A DNA stretch of 64,000 bases from Methylobacterium oryzihabitans (GTDB lineage: Bacteria > Pseudomonadota > Alphaproteobacteria > Rhizobiales > Beijerinckiaceae). This document shows, piece after piece, positions 43,692 to 51,092 of this stretch (position 1 is its first letter; each line of letters starts with the position of its first letter). The position numbers were made by a program, and so were the translations under genes. The stretch spans positions 16,328 to 80,327 of the forward strand of contig NZ_SACP01000027.1 in the NCBI RefSeq assembly GCF_004004555.2, written 5' to 3'. Under the pieces are notes generated by a model. The model worked only from the letters and a program-made list of their open reading frames with translations, did not search any database and was not told the DNA's origin.

Positions 43692-44971
43692 GCGGCGTCT
43701 CCCAGGGCCAGCGCGAGTTCCCGGTGGTCGCGGGCGTACCGGTCGAGCGGGATGCCGGAGACCGCCGCCTGCCAGGCCTGCCGCAGCGCCGCGACGCCGG
43801 CTGCCGGCCCGTCCGGATGGGCCATGATGCCGCCGCCGGCCGTCACGATGAGGTCGGCAGAGCCGAGTGCGGCGTAGGTGCCGGGCGCCTGCAGGACCGT
43901 CTGGCCGGAGGAGAAGACCGGCATCGCGAGGCAGGGCTTGTCGGGAAACAGCGGGGTGAGGCAAGTCCGGGCAGACGCGACGACGCTGTCGTTGGTCTCC
44001 GAGAACTTGTTGGCCAGCCCGTTGACGTGCATGTGGTCGGCGCCGGCCAGTCGCCAGATCTTCTGCCAGGCGACGTAGGACCAGCCGAGGAGCGGATGGC
44101 GGGTGAGGTAGCCCCAGCCGTTGCGGTGGGCGTGGATCGGCAGCTCGCTCATCCGCGCCAGCTCGATCATCCCGACGAGGCCGACCGAGTTGAGGCTCGC
44201 CATGACGCAGGTGCCGCCGAGGTCGCGCACGAGGTCGTGGCGCCGGCGCATCTGGTCGAGCTCTCCGGTGAGGTTGAACGCGACCATCACCTTCTTGCCG
44301 GTGCGCTCGGCGTGGTCGTTGACGACCCGCATCACCGCGCGGACACGGTCGTCGAACGGACAGTGCGGCCCGTCGCCCTGCAGCTCGTCGTCCTTGATGA
44401 AGTCGATGCCGCCCTCGCACAGGGTTTGCACCAGCGCGGCGGTCTCGTCCGGCCCGAAGCCGACGCTCGGTTTGATGATGGTGCCGATGATCGGGCCGTC
44501 CTGCACCCCGGCCAAGCGGCGCGTGCCGGCGACTCCGAAGCGGGGGCCCGGATAGGCGTCGGCGAAGGCCTGCGGCAGGCGGATGTCGAGGAGGCGCAGG
44601 CCGGTGACCGCGCGCAACTCGAACAGGTTGCCGGCGACGGTGGCGAGCAGGTTCGGGAGCGAGGGACCGAGATTCTCGATCGGCCAGGACAGGGTGACGA
44701 GGGCGCGTCGTAGCGTTGCGGGACCCACCCGGGCCGTCGTCGGCAGCGACGGGGCCGCCACCGGCTCGTCGAGCATTTCCAGGCGCTCGATCCGAGCGGC
44801 CGAGCGGGCCTTCAGCTCCGGCGTCTCGCCCGGAACCGACACGAAGGTACCGCAGGACTGCTCGCCAGCCATGGTCTCGGCCACCGAGCGGGGATCGTTC
44901 GCAGTCTCTAGGAGATAGTCTGCTTCGATGCGAAGCAGTGACGGATTCACGACTCGAGAGACGGTCGACAT
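43688..44971 (-). CDS. RuBisCO-like protein (RuBisCO large-subunit family, catabolic)
   Basis: A 427-residue RuBisCO-family enzyme behind a strong AGGGAGGTAATC site. Residues equivalent to the RuBisCO active site are retained (spinach numbering in brackets): Lys167 (175) in TIIKPSVG, Lys193 (201), Asp195 (203) and Glu196 (204) in FIKDDE. Also His282/Arg283 (294/295) in HAHRNG, His315 (327) and loop-6 Lys322 (334) in HMHVNGLANKF, and Ser354/355 (379). That carbamylatable Lys plus loop-6 Lys pattern separates it from MtnW enolases, which lack some of these. Such proteins include 3-oxo-isoapionate-4-phosphate transcarboxylase/hydrolase or decarboxylase. It is first in a four-gene run, so it is unlikely to fix CO2 in a Calvin cycle. 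Confidence 0.92.
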   Translation of the reverse strand: MSTVSRVVNPSLLRIEADYLLETANDPRSVAETMAGEQSCGTFVSVPGETPELKARSAARIERLEMLDEPVAAPSLPTTARVGPATLRRALVTLSWPIENLGPSLPNLLATVAGNLFELRAVTGLRLLDIRLPQAFADAYPGPRFGVAGTRRLAGVQDGPIIGTIIKPSVGFGPDETAALVQTLCEGGIDFIKDDELQGDGPHCPFDDRVRAVMRVVNDHAERTGKKVMVAFNLTGELDQMRRRHDLVRDLGGTCVMASLNSVGLVGMIELARMSELPIHAHRNGWGYLTRHPLLGWSYVAWQKIWRLAGADHMHVNGLANKFSETNDSVVASARTCLTPLFPDKPCLAMPVFSSGQTVLQAPGTYAALGSADLIVTAGGGIMAHPDGPAAGVAALRQAWQAAVSGIPLDRYARDHRELALALGDAA

Positions 44972-45021
44972 GATTACCTCCCTAGAATTTTGTTCAGGAC
45001 ATCGTCTTGTTATATAGCGAT

Positions 45022-45044
45022 ATTTTGCTCGTTCGAGCAGAAAA
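45022..45044. promoter_or_regulatory. Candidate operator of the RuBisCO-like operon; AT-rich divergent gap
   Basis: In the 319-base AT-rich gap between the RuBisCO-like and LysR genes (44972-45290), TTTTGCTCG and CGAGCAGAAAA form an inverted repeat with a single-base insertion, 51-73 bases upstream of the RuBisCO-like start codon. A LysR dimer is expected to bind such a site. The rest of the gap (45050-45240) is unusually AT-rich and contains no gene. Confidence 0.5.
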
Positions 45045-45290
45045 TGACAAAATATAATAGATCTTTATTTCTATATTACGATTACGAAACCATACTTTCC
45101 GTAGCCGCATGCTTGCGATAGAGAACTGATATATGAACAATAAAGAAATCGATGCTTACCAGGACTTTCTTTGTCTGTTCCCTGGTGCTAGAGCGAACCA
45201 TAGGTCAGACGGCCAATGCTGAACAGCCGAAATATGCGCGCTCTGAGTTGACAAAAACTCATCTCACTCCTCCCTCGAGAAGAGGCCGCC

Positions 45291-46172
45291 TTGCCCACGA
45301 CCCACTTACCGCTGAATGCGTTGCGTGCCTTCGAAGTGGCGGCCCGCCTGGGAAGCATGAATGCTGCGGCCGTCGAACTCGGCGTGACCCCGGGCGCGAT
45401 CAGCCGCCACGTGAAGACCCTCGAAGACAGATTCGGGCTGCCTCTGTTCGAGCGGCATCCCAGAGCGATCGTCCCCACCCGCGAGGGCGCCCAGTTGGCC
45501 TCCGAGCTCGCCGAAGTGTTCGAGCGGATGCAGATCGCCGTATCCCGCGTCCAACCCGGTCCGCTCACGCTGTCATGCTCATCGACGGTGATGATGCGAT
45601 GGCTGATTCCGAGACTGAAAAACTTCAAGAAGTCGCATGGATCGATCGATCTCAGGCTCAACGTCAGCTATGACGACATCGATTTCATCCGCGACGAGAT
45701 CAGCATCGCCATTCGCACGAGCATCTATCGTGCGCCGACCGGCGCAACCGCCGAGAGGCTGATCCGCGAGGAGATCGGGCCGGTCTGCCATCCTGAATAC
45801 GCCAATCGTCTCGACTTCTCGCAGCCGGAGGACACGGCGCGTGCGCGGATCCTCGGCAGCGCGACACGACCCCAGGCGTGGAGCGACTGGGCTCTCGCGA
45901 CCGGCAGGCCCGACCTCAGGATCACGCAGAACGAAGTCTACGAGCATTTCTACCTCGTCATCCAGGCGGCGGCCTGCGGACTCGGACTCGCGCTCGCCCC
46001 CCGGTTCCTCGTCGAGGACGAGATCCGATCCGGTCACCTCGTCGCCCCGATCGGCTTCGTCGCTGGTCCCTACGAGATGCAGCTATGGATCGCAGACCAT
46101 CTGCGCGGGCGCGTCGACGTCAAGGCGACGGCCGACTGGATCCGCACCGAGATGTGCGCCGGGCCCGCATGA
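45291..46172 (+). CDS. LysR-family transcriptional regulator (GcvA-like)
   Basis: A 293-residue regulator, apparently starting with TTG at 45291 behind GAGAAGAGG. The N-terminus PTTHLPLNALRAFEVAARLGS and the HTH NAAAVELGVTPGAISRHVKTLEDRFGLPLF are of the GcvA subgroup. The effector domain is at about 95-290. It is divergent from the RuBisCO-like/kinase/SDR/TRAP genes and most likely activates them in response to a pathway intermediate. Codon usage is somewhat less GC-biased than in the flanking housekeeping genes. The alternative, internal ATG starts, would cut into the HTH. Confidence 0.9.
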   Translation: MPTTHLPLNALRAFEVAARLGSMNAAAVELGVTPGAISRHVKTLEDRFGLPLFERHPRAIVPTREGAQLASELAEVFERMQIAVSRVQPGPLTLSCSSTVMMRWLIPRLKNFKKSHGSIDLRLNVSYDDIDFIRDEISIAIRTSIYRAPTGATAERLIREEIGPVCHPEYANRLDFSQPEDTARARILGSATRPQAWSDWALATGRPDLRITQNEVYEHFYLVIQAAACGLGLALAPRFLVEDEIRSGHLVAPIGFVAGPYEMQLWIADHLRGRVDVKATADWIRTEMCAGPA

Positions 46173-46871
46173 TGATCTCATCCGAGGCCGTGGTGCCGCC
46201 GCGGCACCGGGTCCGGGGTCGAGACGCGACGAGCACCAGGATCTGATGGCGGCGAAGGCGACGGTCGCTGAAACGTCTGTCTGACCGTCCGAGATAGGAG
46301 GCTGCGACGCCGACGGCCTCGCTCGAAGCGAAGCCTGAACTGTCGTACCGACGGTCGTTGAAGACGACCTCTGGTTCCATTCTCGAATGCTTGCCGAGCC
46401 CAAGGTCCCGAACGTCTGGGCTCGGTGTCAGAGCCTGTTTGAGCGATGGTCCATCGTATTCATCGCGCGAAGCACCCCTTTTCCGGACGACTGAAGCGAC
46501 AGCGGAAGGAGATCCGGGATCCAGACGTCAGATGTGCCGCGAAGCGGCTCAGTCTGACAGCACTGTCGCTGAGTATGGACGCTTCGCGACTTGTTGTGCT
46601 GGATCCCGGATCTCCTTCCACTGCGTTCCAGTCGTCCGGGACAGGGGGGAGCTTGTTCTTTAGATCGAGAGTCAAACAGGCTTTCCGAAATCCAAGATGG
46701 GTCAACGGCCCCGTCGATCTCGGGCCTGCCCGAGATCGAGTCGATGCGTCGGCATCCTGGGCCGTTGGTACAATGCCTCGCCCGGGAAGCGCCGGCCGCT
46801 CCCGCACCGGTCGCCGAGGTGCGGGATGCATCCGGAAAATAAAAATTGATTGCAATAGCTTATTTTTTACA
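46173..46871. other. 699-base repeat-rich gap before tRNA-Leu
   Basis: Holds an R5 copy (46346-46426), the right copy of the inverted repeat (46431-46683) and an R3 copy (46699-46771). A short AT-rich stretch follows at 46835-46870 (AAAATAAAAATTGATTGC), just past the tRNA 3' end, where the T-rich complement may terminate the tRNA transcript. No gene is convincing. Confidence 0.6.
46431..46683 (-). repeat. Right copy of ~255-bp inverted repeat (contains an R2 element)
   Basis: From GAGCCTGTTTGAGCGATGG to CGAGAGTCAAACAGGCTTTCC; the reverse complement matches 34432-34697 nearly throughout. The internal core is an R2 palindrome with arms GGAGATCCGGGATCCAG and CTGGATCCCGGATCTCC. It lies about 190 bases from the tRNA-Leu gene. 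Confidence 0.85.
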
Positions 46872-46956
46872 TGGTGCCCGCAGAGGGAATCGAACCCCCA
46901 CGCCTTGCGGCTGACGATTTTGAGTCGTCCGCGTCTACCAGTTCCGCCATGCGGGC
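46872..46956 (-). tRNA. tRNA-Leu (anticodon CAA)
   Basis: An 85-nt tRNA with encoded CCA. The acceptor stem GCCCGCA pairs with TGCGGGC. The anticodon stem GACGA/TCGTC encloses the loop CTCAAAA, giving anticodon CAA. The long variable arm (AGCCGCAAGGCGT) is that of a class II tRNA, and GGTTCGATTCC is the T arm. The D-arm TGGCGGAACTGGTAGACGCG is Leu-like. It reads UUG codons, rare in this GC-rich genome. Protein frames running through it on the other strand are spurious. Confidence 0.97.
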
Positions 46957-47110
46957 CCGGGGCCTCGTCTGCCGATACGGGGCGGGACTGTCAATCCCGG
47001 CGCCGACCGGGAGCGCGAGCTGGGCGCCGAATGGCTGCCGGCCGCCGCCGCCCCCTGGACAGGAGCGGCGCATGGTCCACATTGGCCGGGCGAAGACGAA
47101 GGACATCGGC

Positions 47111-49942
47111 ATGAATCCGCTCAAGGCGCTCCACGCGGAACAGGGTCAGGCGGTGTGGCTCGATTTCGTGGCGCGGGGCTTCGTCGCGGAGGGCAAGCTC
47201 AAGGCCCTGGTCGAGGATGACGGCCTGCGCGGCGTGACCTCGAACCCGGCGATCTTCGAGAAGGCGATCGGCCATTCCGACGAGTACGACGGCGCCCTGA
47301 AGCAGGCGCTGGGGGGCGGCGACCAGCGGGTCATCGACCTCTACGAGGGCCTCGCCATCGCGGACATCCAGGCGGCGGCCGACGTGCTGCGGCCGGTCTA
47401 CGACGCCTCGAAGGGGAGCGACGGCTTCGTCAGCCTCGAAGTCTCGCCCTACCTCGCCCTCGACACCGCCGAGACCCTGGCCGAGGGGCGCCGGCTGTGG
47501 GCCGCGGTGAAGCGCGACAACCTGATGGTGAAGGTGCCGGCGACGCCCGAGGGGCTGTCGGCGATCCGCGACCTCACCGCCGAGGGCGTCAACGTCAACA
47601 TCACCCTGCTGTTCGCCCAGGACGCCTACGAGGCGGTGGCCAACGCCTACATCGAGGGCCTGGAGCGGTTCGCGGCCTCCGGCGGCGACGTCGGCCGGGT
47701 CGCGAGCGTGGCGAGCTTCTTCATCAGCCGCATCGACGCCGCCGTCGACAAGCTCCTCGACCAGAGGATCGCGCAGGGCGGCGACCGCGCCGCCCTGGAG
47801 GGGCTGAAGGGCAAGGTCGCGATCGCCAACGCGAAGCTCGCCTATCAGCGCTACAAGCGCCTGTTCGCCGGCCTGCGCTGGGACGCGCTGGCGGCCAAGG
47901 GCGCGCAGAAGCAGCGCCTGCTCTGGGCCTCCACCGGCACCAAGAACAAGGCCTATTCCGACGTGCTCTACGTCGAGGAGCTGATCGGGCCCGACACGGT
48001 CAACACCATGCCGCCGGCGACGATGGACGCCTTTCGCGATCACGGCACGGTCCGGGCGAGCCTGGAGGAGGATGTCGGCGGGGCCGAGCGGGTGCTCGCC
48101 GACCTCGCCCGGGCGGGAATCGACCTCGACACGGTCGCCGAGACCCTGGTGCAGGAGGGCGTGCAGCTCTTCGTCGACGCCGCCGACAAGGTGCTGGGCG
48201 CCGTCGCGGGCAAGCGGGACACATTCCTCGGCGACAGGCTCGACCGCCAGACCCTCGCCCTCGGCTCGCTGAGCGAGGCGCACGGCAAGGCCGTCGAGCA
48301 GTGGCGCAAGGACGGGCTCGCCCGCCGGCTGTGGCAGCGCGACCCGGCCGTGTGGAGCGACGCCGACGAGGCGAAGTGGCTCGGCTGGCTCACCATCGTG
48401 GGCGACGAGGCGGCGAAGGCCGCCGACTACGCCGCCTTCGCCGAGGAGGTGCGGGCGGAAGGATTTACCGACGCCGTGGTGCTCGGCATGGGCGGGTCGA
48501 GCCTCGGGCCGGAGGTGCTGGCCGAGACCTTCGGGACCAAGCCCGGCTTCCCGCGCCTGCGCATCCTCGATTCCACCGACCCGGCCGAGGTGCGGGCGGT
48601 CGAGGCGGCGGTCGACCTGACGAAGACCCTGTTCATCGTCGCGTCGAAGTCGGGCTCGACCCTCGAACCGAACGTCTTCCGCGACTACTTCCTGGCCCGG
48701 GTCCGCGAGATCCTGGGCGACAAGGCCGGGCAGCACTTCGTCGCCGTGACCGATCCCGGCTCGGCGATGGAGACGGCGGCGAAGCAGGACGGCTTCCGGC
48801 GCATCTTCCACGGCGTGCCGCAGATCGGCGGCCGCTACTCGGTGCTGTCGGCCTTCGGGCTGGTGCCGGCGGCCGCCATGGGGATCGACGTCGCGGCGTT
48901 CCTGGCGCAGGCCCTGCGGATGGTCCAGTCCTGCGGCTCCGACGTGCCGCCGGACCTCAATCCCGGCGTGCAGCTCGGCCTCGCGCTGGGCGTCGCCGCC
49001 CGCAACCAGGGCCGCGACAAGGTCACCCTCGTCGCCTCGCCGGGCATCGACACTTTCGGGGCCTGGGCCGAGCAGCTCATCGCCGAATCGACCGGCAAGG
49101 AGGGCAAGGGCCTGATCCCGATCGACGGCGAGACCCTCGGCGCGCCGGAGGTCTACGGCAACGACCGGATCTTCGTGCAACTGCGCCTCGACGGCGGCGG
49201 CGACCCGGCCCAGGACGCGGCGCTCGACGCCATCGAGAAGGCCGGGCATCCGGTGGTGCGCATCGCCCTCGCCGGCCGCGAGGGGCTGCCGCAGGAATTC
49301 TTCCGCTTCGAGATCGCGACCGCGGTGGCGGGGGCGGTGCTCGGCATCAACCCCTTCGACCAGCCCGACGTCGAGGCGAGCAAGATCAAGACCCGCGAAC
49401 TGACCACCGCCGCCGAGACGAACGGCGCGCTGCCGGCCGAGACGCCGGTGGCGGGGGACGACGGGCTCGCCCTCTTCACCGACCCGCAGAATGCCGACGC
49501 CCTGCGCGAGGCCGGCGCCGGCAGCGACCCGGAGAGCTGGATCAAGGCGCAGATCGGCCGGGTCGGCGCCGGCGACTACGTCGCGCTGCTGGCCTACGTC
49601 GCGCGCAACCCCGAGCATCTCGCCCCACTCCAGGCGGCACGGCTGCACCTGCGCGACACCAGGCGGGTCGCGACCTGCGTCGAGTTCGGGCCGCGCTTCC
49701 TGCACTCGACCGGGCAGGCCTACAAGGGCGGGCCCGACAGCGGCGTCTTCCTGCAGATCACCGCCGACGACGCCGAGGGTCTCGCGATTCCGGGCCGCAC
49801 GCTCGGCTTCGGCACCGTGATCGCGGCCCAGGCGCGGGGTGATTTCGGCGTGCTGTCGGAGCGCGGGCGCCGGGCGCTGCGGGTCCATATCAAGGGCGAC
49901 GTCGGACGCGGCCTGGAGCGGCTGCGCAAGGCGCTGGCCTGA
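47111..49942 (+). CDS. tal-pgi: Bifunctional transaldolase/phosphoglucose isomerase
   Basis: A natural fusion of 943 residues from the ATG at 47111 (an in-frame ATG at 47072 is less likely). The transaldolase part (about 1-370) has LRGVTSNPAIFEKAI near 36-50 and the Schiff-base Lys in MVKVPATPEG near 139. The isomerase part (about 400-943) has VLGMGGSSLGPEV near 455, SKSGSTLEPN near 512 and a C-terminal part with ESTGKEGKGLIPIDGE. It exchanges C3 units between pentose phosphates and hexose phosphates and interconverts glucose-6-P and fructose-6-P. Fusions of this kind are known in alphaproteobacteria and cyanobacteria. It leads the gnd-zwf-pgl group. Confidence 0.95.
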   Translation: MNPLKALHAEQGQAVWLDFVARGFVAEGKLKALVEDDGLRGVTSNPAIFEKAIGHSDEYDGALKQALGGGDQRVIDLYEGLAIADIQAAADVLRPVYDASKGSDGFVSLEVSPYLALDTAETLAEGRRLWAAVKRDNLMVKVPATPEGLSAIRDLTAEGVNVNITLLFAQDAYEAVANAYIEGLERFAASGGDVGRVASVASFFISRIDAAVDKLLDQRIAQGGDRAALEGLKGKVAIANAKLAYQRYKRLFAGLRWDALAAKGAQKQRLLWASTGTKNKAYSDVLYVEELIGPDTVNTMPPATMDAFRDHGTVRASLEEDVGGAERVLADLARAGIDLDTVAETLVQEGVQLFVDAADKVLGAVAGKRDTFLGDRLDRQTLALGSLSEAHGKAVEQWRKDGLARRLWQRDPAVWSDADEAKWLGWLTIVGDEAAKAADYAAFAEEVRAEGFTDAVVLGMGGSSLGPEVLAETFGTKPGFPRLRILDSTDPAEVRAVEAAVDLTKTLFIVASKSGSTLEPNVFRDYFLARVREILGDKAGQHFVAVTDPGSAMETAAKQDGFRRIFHGVPQIGGRYSVLSAFGLVPAAAMGIDVAAFLAQALRMVQSCGSDVPPDLNPGVQLGLALGVAARNQGRDKVTLVASPGIDTFGAWAEQLIAESTGKEGKGLIPIDGETLGAPEVYGNDRIFVQLRLDGGGDPAQDAALDAIEKAGHPVVRIALAGREGLPQEFFRFEIATAVAGAVLGINPFDQPDVEASKIKTRELTTAAETNGALPAETPVAGDDGLALFTDPQNADALREAGAGSDPESWIKAQIGRVGAGDYVALLAYVARNPEHLAPLQAARLHLRDTRRVATCVEFGPRFLHSTGQAYKGGPDSGVFLQITADDAEGLAIPGRTLGFGTVIAAQARGDFGVLSERGRRALRVHIKGDVGRGLERLRKALA

Positions 49943-50063
49943 GCCAGGATACCGGGAGCCGCCGGCCCGGCCGGGGCTCCCGCGGGAAATCACCAAGAGG
50001 GGCGCCAATCGGCGAGACCGGCCCCCGGCCGGCCGTCGCCCTGGGGACGCGGGAGCGGTCGCG

Positions 50064-51041
50064 ATGCAGCTCGGCATGGTCGGTCTGGGACGGATGGGGG
50101 GCAACATCGTGCGTCGCCTCCTGCGCAACGGACATACGGCGGTGGTCTACGACGAGAACCCAGCGGCGGTGACGGCCCTCGCCGGCGAGACCGGCGCGGT
50201 CGGGGCCGGCAGCCTGGAGGAGTTCGTGCAGCGCCTCGACGCGCCGCGGACCGCCTGGGTGATGGTGCCGGCGGGCGACCCGACCGAGGCGACGGTGATG
50301 CGGCTCGCCGAGCTGATGCAGCCCGGCGACACGATCATCGACGGCGGCAACTCGTTCTACAAGGACGACATCCGCCGGGCGCAAGTGCTCGACGCCAAAG
50401 GCCTGCACTACGTCGACGTCGGCACCTCCGGCGGCGTCTGGGGGCTCGATCGCGGCTACTGCATGATGATCGGCGGCCACAAGGAGGCGGTCGACCGCCT
50501 CGATCCGATCTTCTCGACCCTGGCGCCGGGCCTCGGCGAGGTGCCGCGCACGCAAGGCCGCGGGGACCGCGACGACCGGGCCGAGCGCGGCTACATCCAT
50601 GCCGGCCCGAGCGGCGCCGGCCACTTCGTCAAGATGATCCACAACGGCATCGAGTACGGCCTGATGCAGGCCTATGCCGAGGGCTTCGACATCCTGCGCC
50701 ACGCCAACTCGCCGGAGCTGCCGGAGGCGCAGCGCTTCGACCTCGACCTCGCCGACATCGCCGAGGTCTGGCGGCGCGGCAGCGTGGTGTCGTCGTGGCT
50801 GCTCGACCTCACCGCGGCGGCGCTCGCCACCGACGAACGCCTCGACGGCTTCTCCGGCCACGTCGCCGATTCCGGCGAGGGCCGCTGGACGCTGAACGCC
50901 GCGATCGAGGAGGCGGTGCCGGCCCACGTCCTGTCGGCGGCGCTCTACGCCCGCTTCCGCTCGCGGCAGCAAGCGACCTATGCCGACAAGCTGCTCTCGG
51001 CGATGCGCAAGGGCTTCGGCGGCCACCAGGAACCGAAATAG
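50064..51041 (+). CDS. gnd: 6-phosphogluconate dehydrogenase, decarboxylating (short, GndA/YqeC type)
   Basis: Oxidatively decarboxylates 6-phosphogluconate to ribulose-5-phosphate. The 325-residue length marks the short, usually NAD-preferring form, not the ~470-residue NADP enzyme. GLGRMGGNIV is at about 6-15, DGGNSFYKDD near 93 and the catalytic segment GHFVKMIHNGIEYGLMQAYAEG near 190-211. Asp at the end of strand 2 (VVYDENPAA) supports NAD. It sits 121 bases after tal-pgi and 51 bases before zwf. Confidence 0.95.
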   Translation: MQLGMVGLGRMGGNIVRRLLRNGHTAVVYDENPAAVTALAGETGAVGAGSLEEFVQRLDAPRTAWVMVPAGDPTEATVMRLAELMQPGDTIIDGGNSFYKDDIRRAQVLDAKGLHYVDVGTSGGVWGLDRGYCMMIGGHKEAVDRLDPIFSTLAPGLGEVPRTQGRGDRDDRAERGYIHAGPSGAGHFVKMIHNGIEYGLMQAYAEGFDILRHANSPELPEAQRFDLDLADIAEVWRRGSVVSSWLLDLTAAALATDERLDGFSGHVADSGEGRWTLNAAIEEAVPAHVLSAALYARFRSRQQATYADKLLSAMRKGFGGHQEPK

Positions 51042-51092
51042 GCTCCGGTCCGCGCTCCCGCCGCCCCTCCCGTCACCGACCCGGATCCGCCG

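Noticed and set aside
43688..44971. Calvin-cycle RuBisCO large subunit
   Set aside because: The chain is shorter, loop regions differ (HVNGLANK instead of HSGTVVGK), and there are no rbcS, prk or cbb neighbours; gene context is catabolic.
46871..47110. Reading frame extending the transaldolase/PGI protein 80 residues upstream
   Set aside because: It runs antisense through tRNA-Leu(CAA) and has no family similarity; homology starts at MNPLKALHAEQ (47111).
46991..50128. Minus-strand open frame of 1045 codons
   Set aside because: Antisense shadow of tal-pgi and gnd; no recognisable domain.
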